A stretch of DNA of 64,000 bases from Otis tarda (Eukaryota > Chordata > Aves > Otidiformes > Otididae), in NCBI GenBank assembly GCA_026413225.1, contig CM048576.1:4162501-4226500 (forward strand), written 5' to 3'. The position numbers and the translations under genes are program-made. This document shows positions 1 to 12,347 of this stretch, in pieces (positions within the stretch are counted from its first letter, which is position 1; every line of letters begins with the position of its first letter). Under the pieces are notes generated by a model, which worked only from the letters and a program-made list of their open reading frames with translations, searched no databases and was not told the DNA's origin.

Positions 1-3000
1 AATCTCTGTGTATCTTGATGAGAGCAGGGCTGGAATGACTCCTTTGGGGACAATGGATCAGATTCTCCTGCAGTGTGCCTACAAAGTCAAAACCAAATTC
101 TTCCTTTTTACAGGAATTCATTCAAAGCTTATTGATCTGAGCCTTCATCTTGGTCTTAACAGTCTCTGAGTCGGAATTTTTTTTATCAGGGTTTCTAAAA
201 TGACGTTCAGGTCTGTGCCCTTATCTGCCCAGTCAACCAGCCTGTCCCCTTTGCCTCCTCCTTGCCCCACTGCTGTTTCCCACAGGCTGTGCCTGACTCC
301 ATGACAGAACCCACATATGCTCCATCTCCCCAAAGGCCTCCTCATATCTGTACCTTCGCTCCCCACCAACACCATTGCATTCAGCTTTCCAGCAAGGGAC
401 AAGATTGCTCATGACATAGGTGTGGTTCCTCACAGACACTACTATAGAAGGTGGGTACAGCTAGGAGGATTACGGAGGCTGGAGTCACTCTCTGGGAGTC
501 ATTACAAGCTATTACTAAGTGGAACCTAGGGACTCCTTATTACCTGAGTTATTGTTCTGAAAGCAGCTCTTGCAGTATGCTAAAAAGGTTGTACATGAGG
601 ACTCACGCTTACGGATTATGACCGTTTGGAGTTACTCCGTGCTACTGCATCAAGGTGTGAAAGAGAAGCTCCCGTATGTGAACGGTTACACGAGCAGTCA
701 CTTATGGCTCCTGCCTGACCATTCCAGCACACTTCAACTTCTGACACAGCCAACAGATCATCCCATCTCATCTCAAGATCACTGAGCAATGCCACCAGCA
801 ATCCTTACAGGCTTTTGAGAGCTGGCAACCAGGCCAGCACAACACAGACACTTTGAGAGTAGAGAAGGCCACCAATTGTGCCAAAGAAAGAAGGTTGGGA
901 AATCTTTGATCATGAGCAGCTGGGCAATTCAGGACCTTACACCTCCCCTTTTAAAATGGTTACCCTGATAGGATATAATCACAAACTTCAAGGGTATAGA
1001 CGGTACCCAAGCCTTGGCAGCTCCTGCACCATCTCTTGGAGTTTCCTGCATCATCTTCTTTTTCCAGTCCACTGTAACCCAGCCTCAGCTAGTTGCCACT
1101 CATCCATGTTCCCAGATCCAGCAACTTTTGCTCAGGTCATGTCAGATTACACAGCAGGTACGCTGCTCAAACTGTGAAAGTATAACCCTCTTCTTCATGT
1201 GTGTCTCCAGCACCCTGCAAGACATAGATAAGCAAGGACACAGGCCCTTGACCCCCAGACAATTGGGATCTGAACACAAGAACAGAGGCAGGCAGACAGA
1301 CGGATATGCAAGAGCAAGCACAAGGCAGCCGTGAGATCACCAAGATGACTGGGAGAAGCAATAGCCCCAGATTTATGTTCAGGTTCAAATTTCTGCTACA
1401 GCAGAAGGTTAGGGGAATAACCCTCCCTGTCAGAGAAGAGCAGCAGTAAATCCTGCCTCCTACCACAGCTGGCCTGGAAATTACAGAAGAATGATAAAAT
1501 TGTTCTATTACACAATCCTGAAGGATGACATGGTTTTTCTTGGTACCATGGCTCTAAATTTCAGATCTTTCTATGTGGGACTACTGAAATCAGTAGCTGT
1601 GTGTTTTAGGCTGGGTTACTAATGGAAGTTTAATTAGACCCAAACAAGGAAGCCATTTAAGACACAGCCAAGCCACAGTAGGTTAAGATCATATATGCAG
1701 CCACTGGATACTGCTCCTAATGCACGGAGACAGAGCCAAGGAAATCAGGTAGATTGTGCCATCAAGAAGCTCAAGAGCCTTAATTAGAGCCTACTATAAT
1801 TTCAGACAAAACAGAGAGACAGAGCTGGTTTCATGCAAATACATGACTTAACAGCAGATAAAAAGGGTTAGCAGGTATCAAGAACACGAAAAATACATCA
1901 AGTCCTAAAGGAAAAAAAGGTATTTCATGTGTTTTAATAAATAAAGCGCATTTCCATTCATCACCATTCAGAAAGTCAATAAATACTGAACTTGCAAAGT
2001 AGTAATTACTATGGGTTGATTCCGCCCTCCCCCACCTTTTGAAAAACACATCAGAATTGGGGTTCTTTATCACCAAACCAGTGGGAATAGCAGTGCTAGG
2101 TGCTATTAATAAGAGGCTGCCTACAGCCTGGAGGAACTCAGCCATTCTCACCGGGACCTTCTACCCATTTGCAGACTTTAATTTTCATTCATCAAAAAAT
2201 AATAAAAAAAGGTTTCAAACACACAGAATGGATTGATACATACACATTTCTCCCCCCTCCTCCTTTCCCTTTAATGACTTTACCAAAGGAGAAAATTAAT
2301 TCAGTAGTGGCTAAGAACGGCATTTAGAAGTGTTTGTTGTTTTATAGCCATTCATTGTACTTAATTATAGACGTGTTACAGCTCGCGTGATCTCCTTCCC
2401 CTTCCTGGAGTGAGTTACATAACCAGCCACCACCACATGCTTCCACCTACGACAGCAATATTACAGCATGAGGGCTGGATCGTGCTATATAGTCATTTCC
2501 TAGAGCTTATTACTGTGAGCTGTCGGAGGGACACAAATATGAAGATGCTCATCACCTTTCATGTAAGTGCATGAGACCATGGGAAAAAGTAAACTCCGTG
2601 CCTGCTCATAGACAACGGCTGGAATGAGCCATACGAGCTGCGAGGCTCTGCTCCCTGGGCTCGGCAGAAGGGCTCAGAGATTTCAAGACGCAGCTTCAGC
2701 TGCCAGCTGGTGCTAAGGTTTGAAGCCATCACATGGTTGTGGACCCGCTGACTTCTCTTGCATCACCTGATGCTCAAGCCCTTCAACACCGATGTCCTGC
2801 CTTCCCACTTGAAGGGCTCGAGAGGTTCTCTCAAGTTACAGTTTCACTGACTCCATAGATTTATGAGAAGTTCAACAGATGCTGCACTTCCATGTCAGCA
2901 TATCTAGGCACTGAACTTCTGCATGCTTTTCCATAAAAGTGACCCCAGCCAAAACCACAAGCAGAGTAAACAATTTCAATGTCTCCACAGAAAATCACAC

Positions 3001-4089
3001 TAAAAGTAATGATCTCCCAAACTCACATTATCACATGAAGTAACATATGAATACCAATATATCCAGCATTGGTAATTTCTTTCTGGTTTCTGGCCATGCT
3101 TGTTGTGCCTAAGGTTTGTTTCACAAACAAGAGACTTATTCTGGTTTAGAAAAGGAAAGCGAATGTAGTGTGAAAGACGTGGGACTCCAGGAAGTGCAAC
3201 TTTCTGTTAAAATTACAAGGCCATTCAACCATCTGCAACAAAACCCACAACTGTTGTCAACTTCTGAACTCTTTTAGAACACGAAGTTGCAGAGTGAGCA
3301 GGAAACTGCTGCTTACCCACAGCTCAGCTGAAACCTCTGCCAAGGCTGCAGCAGGTTATAAGGCGGAGCTCCGTGCCAGCTCCGCTGACGCCGGTCATTA
3401 GCGTGCCAAAGACAGGTTACCTGACCTGCGATCACTGCCGCAGAGAAAGCCTTGCCCTGTTTAAAGCCCCGCTGGAAGCAAAGGGGCTTTGAAACGTGGC
3501 ACAGGCAAGAAGCTGGGGCAGCCAGACAGCAAGGCTGGGGCCACAACAGCGCCCAAGTCCCAGCTTAACTCTGGAAGGAGACGTGCCTTTGAAGGTAGAC
3601 GGGCATGCAAAAGGAAGCATCTGCACGGGTGCTCCAGAAGTCACAGCTCACAGCAGCCCAGTTAGGCAGCCGTTGTTCCAGTACCGACCGGGGAGAGAGG
3701 AGACTGATCTCTGCTTGTCACATGGACACACTCAGTGCATCCAACTGCCTTACAGATTAATCAAAAGCCTCAGCCTCCAGCCATGCCAGAGACTTCACAT
3801 GAGCAATTTATCACAATAATTAAAAAAAGCATTACAAGGATTCTGGAGATAGCCATCAGTCAAGGACCGGGGAGGGGCGGGGAGGAAGCATGCCCTGGAC
3901 TCTAACAGGCTGCCTTTTAGTAGCCTTCTCTCCAGTAACAGATCATTTCCACCAACATCAAGAGGAGACAGCTTCAGGAACCTGCCACATCGCTGGCTTT
4001 TCACATCATCCTCTTAGCTTTTCTTTCCTCTCTCTGCATTCCTCACATCTCCATTCACTATGTGCATTTTGTTTCAGCTATCCAATCAA
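1..4089. other. non-coding stretch, no gene seen
   Basis: All open frames here are short (about 107 codons at most), unrelated to any family I recognise, and lack convincing flanking splice sites. The part at about 2330-2640 is AT-rich, free of simple repeats and reads like unique, possibly constrained sequence, but conservation cannot be judged from one genome. It probably belongs to an intron or intergenic space. Confidence 0.5.
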
Positions 4090-4390
4090 AAGGGGAAGGA
4101 AAAAAGGATTAAGACATAAAAGTTTATTGATTGATTTAAAATTATGCTTTGAAACAAAACCCTTTGGATTGGAAAGCTTGTATTTCAATGTGAAAAGGGA
4201 TGGTGGAACACAGGAAATGCACCGCAAAATAAACAACCTCATCTCAGAGCATATATTTTGTCTTCATTATGCCCCTGAGAAGGTGTTAATATACAACATA
4301 TAATGTATTAATCACCCCTCTAACTTCCAAATGTGAAATGCATCATTAACATTCATGTTGTTTTCAATTAGTTTACTGTACAGGAAGGAG
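4090..4390. other. AT-rich unique block, possible enhancer-like sequence
   Basis: This block is AT-rich without being a simple repeat. It contains several TTAAT/ATTAA and ATTGATTGATT motifs typical of homeodomain targets. No ORF, CR1 match or tandem structure explains it. Regulatory function is inference only. Confidence 0.15.
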
Positions 4391-6059
4391 GGGAACAAAG
4401 ACAGGTTCCCTCACTAAATTTTGTTTCATTTGCAAAGCCTGGGGATCATAAAAAGCAGCCTGGGTGAAACTCCTGCACTCCCGACCATACGCAAGGGCCC
4501 ACTGACAGCAAGATGCAGAAAGACCTTCAATTGATGTGGCTACAGGAAAAAGCCAATGCCACAGATAATGTTTTCAGGCCACCAGGTAATTGAGAAGTGT
4601 AAACACCATTTTCAGGAGCTATTCAAGTACTTTGGGACAGATTTTCAAACGATATCAGCCACCAAATAGGCAGATAAGCACCTAATGGGATTTTTAAGCT
4701 CCCCTAAACTAATAAGGCCCCTGACTCCTATTGATACTTTCATTAAAAAAGAAGGGCTTTGAAGCTTTTTTGATCCAAAGTCTTGTAAGTTCTCCAGCCC
4801 AGATACAAGCTCTCCTACGGAGAAAATCTGTTTGTTTATCATTTCTGAAACTCTCATCTCTCACAGGCTCTTTTGCCAATCGACCCAAGGTTCAAAGTCA
4901 CTCATCTAGGGCGCCATGCCTTGGTGACTACCTGTCCCTAAAGGCAGCTAAATGCCTGGCCATTAGGAGATGTTATCACTTAAATTCGAAGTGATTTCGT
5001 TTCTGGGTGCTGACCACTTCTGAAAAGAGATGTGCACTGTTGAGAACTGGAAGGGCAACACCACCGATAGGTTAGCTGTAAAATTTTCCATCCAGCCAAA
5101 CTCTTCAAAGTCTCATGGCCATTCTTTCATGAACTCGGCTTCAGTGACAAAGCTGGAGCAGCTCAAAAAGAGCTTGTTGAAAAATACGTGAATACCGGAC
5201 TTTTGCTAAACTTACAGATCAGCAAGGACCTCTGTGGTTGTCCAGGCCTCCTTCCGAAACAACCAGCCATGGGCCTTCTTGAACACATTCAAATTTCAAC
5301 TAAAGCAGGTCTTTCAGGAAAAGCATCCAATTGCAATGTAAAGTTGCCATTCATGGACAATTGACCACAAGTTTTAGGGGAGATATTACAGTTTCTAATT
5401 ACTCTCACTATTCAAAAACATGTCTTATTTCTAGGCAGGGTTTCTTGAGCTCCAGTTACTTGCAAATAGCTCTTACTGTACTTTCTTAGACAAAAAACTG
5501 GAGTCACCTTGCCATCAGGAAGAAAAAGAATTTTGTAAAGAGAAAGTCAAACACCCTGAGCCCAGGAGGATGACTCACATCTGAGGTATCACCTCCAGAG
5601 GGAACAGTACAATTCCTCTACATTGGGAGGACTTAGGAAGGAGATGAGATGCCTCAGTGAAAGCAAGTGAGATGGATTCAGGGCTCAATGTGCTCAAGAG
5701 TTGAGCTCCCGCACCAAAAATCTAATCCCTAGCCAACACAGACACACCACCACTCAGCCTCCACAGAGCCCAGCTATTGAAATAGCCATTGAAACTCCTT
5801 GGCTTAACACAGAAATTTAAAAGGATGCACCCAAGGTCTGACAACTGAAATAGAATCGAGCCCATGTTCTGATTGCAAAGATGCAGCATTAGCTCTGCCA
5901 CATCCCAAGCTGCCATCCCTACTTACAGGAACAGAGTCACTGTGTACTGGGGACTTGATACAGAAGGTGACAGGATTCAGCTGTTGTTCCCCATGTGAGA
6001 AGCAATACTCAAAAATCTCCCACACAGATCAAGGGAAAGACAAATACTGAGCCTTTCCT
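4391..6059. other. non-coding stretch, nothing recognised
   Basis: Unique sequence with only short chance ORFs. No repeats, RNA genes or CpG-rich part seen. Confidence 0.45.
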
Positions 6060-6140
6060 AATTAACAGGAGTTACGTGCATCTTCCTTAAATTGTGGCGG
6101 CAAATTCCACTTAATCCGCCTCATTATATCATGTGAGCTG

Positions 6141-6165
6141 TTAAACAAAATAGCATTTTGTTTAA
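6141..6165. repeat. perfect inverted repeat, 11-bp arms, 3-nt spacer
   Basis: The left arm TTAAACAAAAT and the right arm ATTTTGTTTAA are exact reverse complements separated by AGC. Each arm carries a TAAACA core like that bound by forkhead factors, in opposite orientation. It lies in an AT-rich stretch (about 6060-6180) that also contains TAATTA. It could be a paired forkhead site or a chance AT-rich palindrome. Confidence 0.6.
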
Positions 6166-6180
6166 AAGTGACACTGCTGG

Positions 6181-8301
6181 TTACAGACAGCTGCCTGCCT
6201 CAGTCTAATGTTCAGCACAAAACCATCTCTCACCCTTTCCCTACTAACCATGATCCTCTCTAGATGGTTACTGCATAGCAGTCTTTGGGGGATAAGCCAA
6301 GCCAAAAAGTCCTCACGTTCTCGAGACCTGAAACCACCCAGTGGAATAGGTTGCTATGGTTGCCAAGATTTAATCCAAATTGATACAGGTAAAAAAAGAA
6401 AAATGTAGTGATTAAAAATAAATAAATAGACAAATCTGGGCCTTGTGCCATGAAAAATGTGAAGTTGTCCTTGACTCCAGTAGCAAATGAGGCATGAAAT
6501 GTATCAAAATGTGATATTGAATATAAGGATGTATTTAATATTTTACAACACTGGAAATCTTGTTACAAAAGAGTTAGATAATAAATCAAGCTGAGAGGGG
6601 CCAGTTTTTCCCTGCTCTCCCCTCTCTTTACCTCTAACTGTTCTTAGAAAAGTTTGAGCAGCTGAATCATTTACTGGAGAACAGAAAGCTGAACATCACA
6701 AGAATGAGCATCACAAGAAAACTGGAGGTGCTTCATTTGTCCATCATGAGCAATAAATTCTTGTTAATCATCTACTCTGCTTGAAAGTCACTGTTAATTT
6801 CTGAAGCTGTCTATCCTCCACAGCAATTCCCTGCAAGTCTTCAGAAAAGGCATAAAGACTTGAGGGAAACCTCTACATAAAACGAGATCTTTGCCATCAG
6901 TTAATTTAACCAGTTGTGTTAATTGCCTATCTGGGCTACCAGTTACCAGCTTATCACTCGTTATTTGTCCAGAAAGATTTTTCACTCGGTTCTTCCGTAC
7001 AGACTTTGCCCCCTGATGTTTACTCCTTCATTGGATGATAAACAGCAAAGCTGGAGAACACCAGGACCATCCCACCAGCTTCCCATCAGGCGGAATTAAT
7101 CTGGCACACGTTAAGTTCTGCAGACGGAAACTTGTCTGTATGGCTCCTAGGTGAAAGACGAAATATGTGTTTCACTCCTTTTCCTCTTATTGCCCAGACA
7201 CACACACAGTTTTCATTTCTGCCTTTGTTTAAGCACACTCCTGAAAATGACTAACACTGAAAGAGTAAAGTGATTTTAGGAAGACTGCATCTACAGTGGA
7301 GAAATGGATCATTTTTTAATACACTGCATGCCATTTAACTAACCCTCCGGTAACTGCAGATATGGTACTCACCAAACACAAGAACGATGCATTTAAATCT
7401 CATCCACTGGTCACGGTAAACCAGCAGTTTTAACCTAAGTACCACGCTCACCCACCCTGCACGCCACATCCTGTTTGTCACCGTGTTAATGGACATGTTT
7501 ATTCACACACTCCCAGAAGAAACCAATTCCCAAGGGGAAAAAAAAAATGCTCCTCTCACAGTCCAGAAACAGTGTCACTGACTCCACTAGGGTCACATCA
7601 AAGGTATGTCTTCCAAATTGTTCTTTAGCACTTATATTTCTAACCTGCTTTCCCATGGAAACAAGCTTCTCTGAGCAGCTCTGTCAGCCTCCCACAATGT
7701 AAATGAAGCCACTAGCCACCTGCAGCCACATTTGACAGAGCCAGCTCCCTCAAATATTTCAAGTTTCACAAAAATAGCTGACAGACAATAGCCAATCTCT
7801 CAGCATCCTCATGGACAGGCAGGATCAATGCAAGCTCACTTCTTATTTAGAGAATTTACACACAATAACGCTTTTCTGAAGCTGTTTCTGTGGCCAGGGC
7901 ATTCAGTCAAAAGTTGCAGTTATTTAGTTATCAAATAATCCAACAATGAGAATTAAATCCATAGGATACCAGGCTTCATTACTTCCCATGCTGATGATAC
8001 TACCTCAAAGAATGGGAGAAAAAAGAAAAACATTGGTACTTCAGGTGATGGAGCTTCCAACACTTATCTTGAAATTTATTGCCCAGAGTAATTGAATTGC
8101 TGAATTGCAAACTAACACCTGCTCAAGGCTTAAGGTTCAGCAGAGGCAGAGAAAGGCTTTGCTCAAATCACCACTATTGCAGGCCAACAAACCCCTGCAT
8201 GCCTTTTCCACCAGAGAGCAGCACCAGCAGTCCCTCCAGCCCGCCAAAGACACCCCACACCTCACCGACTGCTCACCAGCTAGTGGGGAAAATATAGACT
8301 T
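6181..8301. other. non-coding stretch, nothing recognised
   Basis: Unique AT-leaning sequence with short ORFs only. A short A run lies near 7540. No gene, RNA or mobile element recognised. Confidence 0.45.
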
Positions 8302-8334
8302 GGTTCTTTCAGGCTGAAAGAAAGGTTCTTTCAG
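8302..8334. repeat. short direct and inverted repeat at the CR1 5' junction
   Basis: GGTTCTTTCAG occurs at 8302-8312 and again at 8324-8334, with the inverted form CTGAAAGAAA between them at 8314-8323. The second copy abuts the first CR1-like codon. This may be a small rearrangement made when the truncated LINE copy was inserted. Confidence 0.5.
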
Positions 8335-8712
8335 TTGGAAAGGGTCCAGAGAAGGGCCACCAAGATGATCAGAGGGCTGGAGCACCTCTCCTATGAGGAC
8401 AGGCTGAGAGAGTTGGGGCTGTTCAGCCTGGAGAAGAGGAGGCTCCGGGGAGACCTGATAGCGGTCTTCCAATACCTCAAGGGGGCCTACAGGAAAGATG
8501 GGGAGAAACTGTTCAGTAGGGCCTGTTGTGATAGGACAAGGGGTAATGGGTTTAAATTAGAAGGAGCTAGGTTTAGATTAGATATTAGAAAAAAATTTTT
8601 TACAATGAGAGTTGTAGAGCACTGGAACAGGTTGCCCAGAGAGGTGGTGGATGCCCCATCCCTGGAAATGTTCAAGGCCAGGCTGGATGAGGCTCTGAGC
8701 AACCTGATCTAG
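8335..8712 (+). pseudogene. CR1 ORF2 C-terminal fragment (reverse-transcriptase protein tail)
   Basis: This 125-codon frame encodes the end of the CR1 ORF2 polyprotein, downstream of the reverse-transcriptase core. Recognisable blocks are [20 protein letters not shown] at the start, [11 protein letters not shown] in the middle and [10 protein letters not shown] near the end, followed by a TAG stop at 8710-8712. The first codon is TTG (Leu), inside the ancestral protein, so there is no genuine start here and no promoter is expected. A full CR1 ORF2 is several times longer. It is a dead fragment, not a host gene. The match rests on the family-specific text and on the octamer tail just downstream. 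Confidence 0.93.
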
Positions 8713-8782
8713 TCAGGGATGTCCCTGATCTTGCAGGGGGGTTGGACTAGATGACCTTTGAAGGTCCCTTCCAACTCTAACC

Positions 8783-8806
8783 ATTCTATGATTCTATGAT
8801 TCTATG
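8783..8806 (+). repeat. CR1 3' terminal octamer repeat (ATTCTATG)3
   Basis: Three exact tandem copies of ATTCTATG end the element. In CR1 families this short repeat replaces a poly(A) tail and is the recognition end for target-primed reverse transcription. Confidence 0.95.
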
Positions 8807-8807
8807 A

Positions 8808-11800
8808 ATAAAATGCTTTGTTTCAATTTCAATAGTTACTACCTTAATAAAAAGATGAAACATATTTCAAAACAAAATTGTTTCTTAATGGGAAACAAGC
8901 AAAGTGTATTTTTTATAAGCTGCCAAACCTGCACATTTACTCTTTTCTAGAATTTTATGTTTAACCTTCCATTTTTCTAAGTGTTTTGCAATGAATTTAC
9001 TGAAAACTTCTGACAAGAAGCCGTTTGATTCACCAGATATCAAATAGTGCTCTGTATTGTAACCACTAGGGTAGAACCCCAAAGTCGTTTCGTGTAATTA
9101 TTTCCCACCGCAAGCAATGACAACTAGGAATGGAGGCATCTGGGGGTATTTCCATTTGTTTCCTTCCTCAAGAACAAACCTCGAGCTGCACAGGAGGAGG
9201 CTGCGATCCGAGACGAAGCTGCGAGCCCTTCCGCGCGCAGGTCCTGGAGCCTTGGTGGTGACTCACCTTCCTCCCCTCCCACGGCGGCTGTTTTGCAGAA
9301 CTCCTGTACCTTCACTTCACTGCCACCCACCACAGCCTGCAACAGGCTGCTTTCAGCAACAGTTTTATACCTCATTGCAGTTTCCTGATTTCAGTAACAC
9401 CTCTGTAAACCTAAACCCAACTTTGCGCATAGATAGGTTCGACGTTAGCTTGCTCTTCCTTAAACTCTCATCCTGCACTCCCTCCAACAGCAAGTGGCTC
9501 CTCTGCCCAGCATCACTCGTTCCTCCCTGGCTAAGCACAGCTACTGCAACAACCACCACCCTTTTTTACTTAAATTAGGCAGAGAAGCCACTGTAATTTG
9601 CAGGGGGAGAGGGAACTGTTTGCTGTCTGGCTTTACATTTGGCTGTCCGCAATCTCCCAATGCAAGCTTCTGCAAGTATCAGTTCGTCACAGATTTGTTC
9701 TCTCTAAGCAACAGCATCCTCTCCCCAGAGACTCAGAAGGATCCCACAAAACAGCTCTATCACTGCTTTTAATCCAGTGCTCCTGTAGATCTTATTGAAA
9801 TAAACACAATCTCCCTTTCCTCAAATTCAAAAGTGCCATCTGACATTTATTTTTTTTCCTTCCTATTTCCAGAAGACTTTTCCACTCAACATTCTCTGCC
9901 TCAGCAACTCTAAGTAAAACATATGAAACAGTGTCTTTATTCATTTCTCCAATAAGTAATTAGAAGTGAGAACAGGAGTCAAGAATGTAGACGTTATCCT
10001 TGCTAAAGGAAAGCAGATTTCTAATTAGTGAAGGAAGCAGCTTCTGTGGGATTCTTTCTCCAAACAGCTGTTGCTAAGGGATCATCTGTCTTTCTTCTTT
10101 ACCCCTTTTGCAGTAAAAAGTTCATTTATTTTAACATATATAACTGTTGCAGTACCCAATTAAGGCAGACATAGCAAGACTAGAATCAAGGGACACCGTA
10201 GCAGAATAAAGATGACTCGATGATTCCTAAAGCACTGCAGGAAGAAGACAGCCAGCACCCTAATATCTGCAAGCCGCCACAGAAAGTCAAACAGCAGTTT
10301 CTGCCTCTCCCCTCCACACAAAGTGGCTGCTGGTACCCCTGCTCAGCCCTCCACCAGACAATTGCTAGAGCTGGCCCTCGACCTCACACACAACATAGAC
10401 CACTTAAACCATCCTATTTTTCCTGTGCCCCACTAAATGAGCACAAGAGATGGGAAAGCAGTGCAAGGACTGGCTCAGCTCAGAAGAAACTGAAGGACAA
10501 AAGTACAATATTGTATGCCAAGGGATTTTTTTCACCCATTATTGAGCAAATGCCTATACTGGCATTAATCACACACAGTTAAAATAACTATATAAAAATC
10601 TCCATACAACCATGGCATCCAAACAAAACCTCCCCACCCATCAGAGTCATGCTGTCTCCATGCTGAACATAGCACAGCCAGGACAGGTGGTCAACTCTGG
10701 CCACCCTTTGCCATGCTCTAAGGGCTGGACCACACTGTTGCTTGCTGAAGATGTTTTATGAAAGCATTCAAATTCTAAAGATTCTCAAATATCAGATAGA
10801 GGAAGATGAAATTTTTTACAGTCATCTTTTTTCTAGGCTTCAGTCTAAAAGCTTCAGCCAGATGCATGAAGTACACGACTGCCTGTCCCTCCTCTATCTC
10901 TCTAACAGAGGTCAGACAACTTCCATCCAAAGCAGCAGACACGCTTCTTTCTACTTATCATCTCCTTTCCTCACTGCTAAGACATGACAAAGCTGATGAT
11001 TGTTTTTAAACTGTGCAAAAATCAAAGCTGTGATATTACCTCACACACACACGATCTTGTCATATGAAAAAAAGACATATTCCATTAAAGAACATTTGTC
11101 ACAAGATACCTTTTTCTTATCAATTGTATTTGTTTTTTCTTCATTATCATTTTAACCTGGACAAGTTTGACAAGTTCTTTTGAAAGGGGACTCTGAGGAA
11201 ATGTAAATCATCCACGGCAAAGCTCAAGTGGCAAGGGCACCTCTTTTACTTCATACTGAAAGGGACTCTCCAGCAAAACCCAACCCAAGTAAGCTTTCAC
11301 ACACATGCTACTGTGATGCACACATTACTGCACAATTACAGAGGAAGATTAGTTCAGTGGACAACTCTATATGACTATTTATGTTCAAGGATAATAATGA
11401 CACAAAAACTAATGGGGCTAAGCAAGTTCTGAATTAATTTAGGCTGGTTTTCTGAAGGCGTTCCCATCCATTAGAGCAGCAAGGATCTAGAATAGCCTTC
11501 CCAAAAACTAACAAGGGAAAAAAAAACAATAGTAGCTTTGAGATGGTGCTTGCTAAGTTTTACCAACGCAGGAACCTGTGATTACAGGGACTGCATGTCT
11601 TCTAAGGTCTCCATCCGGGCTTACATCCAATATTCCTTCAACACATCACACAGAGAGAACAGAGCAACGCGTACATATGTGCCACACACACAGTGTTTTC
11701 AGCCAAGTCCTGCACTTCTTCAAGATGAAGGTGGCTGTGGCATACACAGACATATTGTGCACCTAAGATACCATACAAACAAACACACCTACAAAGTCGT

Positions 11801-12325
11801 TTCATGCTGAACTGGTTTCTCTCCAATCTGTATGCCACAGCTTCCTAAAGAAGCCCTAAAGAACCAGAACAAACAACCCAGCATCAAGTGTTTAAATTTA
11901 AATGATCACTTAATAATTCAGTCAAATTCAAGCCGCTTCACTCCTATCCAGACAAACCACTCCTTCGCTCTTTGTATGGCTTGGGTCTTTTCCTGGACTG
12001 CACTTCCTTGCCTGGGAAGGCAGGCAAAGAAGCTTGCAAGTGTAAAACGAAGGAGAAACATGGGCCCCTGAAGGACACTTGCTATGGCAAACACAATGCA
12101 GGCCTGGCAAAATTAGCCCCTTTTGCCAGCCCAAAGCTACAGATTGAGTCAGATACATAGCTAAGAGAGCTCTCACATTCGACTGCTGCAAAAGGTTACA
12201 CAAGCCGTACACAGTGGCTGACCTCAGAAAGTCCATACGTGCCTAAAGGCATCCAAGCTCTATCACACGCATGTTCCTGCTTGCAGAGAAATAGTCACGT
12301 GCCCACTTGGAGAAGGGGAGAAAAG
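8808..12325. other. non-coding stretch, no gene seen
   Basis: A small GC-richer patch at about 9180-9310 is too short and CpG-poor for a promoter island. The 153-codon frame at 9117-9578 resembles no known protein and is Ser/Leu/Pro-rich, as chance frames in pyrimidine-rich DNA are. The rest is unique sequence with short ORFs. Confidence 0.45.
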
Positions 12326-12347
12326 AAAAAAAAAAAAAACAAAAAAA
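12326..12347 (+). repeat. A-rich homopolymer run
   Basis: Fourteen A followed by one C and seven A. No retroposed gene or SINE body is recognisable upstream, so it is treated as simple sequence. Confidence 0.85.

Larger units (their letters stand above)
8335..8807 (+). mobile_element. CR1 LINE, 5'-truncated copy
   Basis: This is the 3' end of a Chicken Repeat 1 non-LTR retrotransposon. It contains the C-terminal end of ORF2, a short 3' UTR with the characteristic text around GGTTGGACTAGATGACCTTT, and a tail of three ATTCTATG octamers instead of poly(A). The 5' part, with the endonuclease and most of the reverse transcriptase, is missing, as in nearly all CR1 copies. The reading frame is still open to its normal stop, so the copy is fairly young compared with the two other CR1 pieces in this window. 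It cannot move by itself. Confidence 0.96.
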
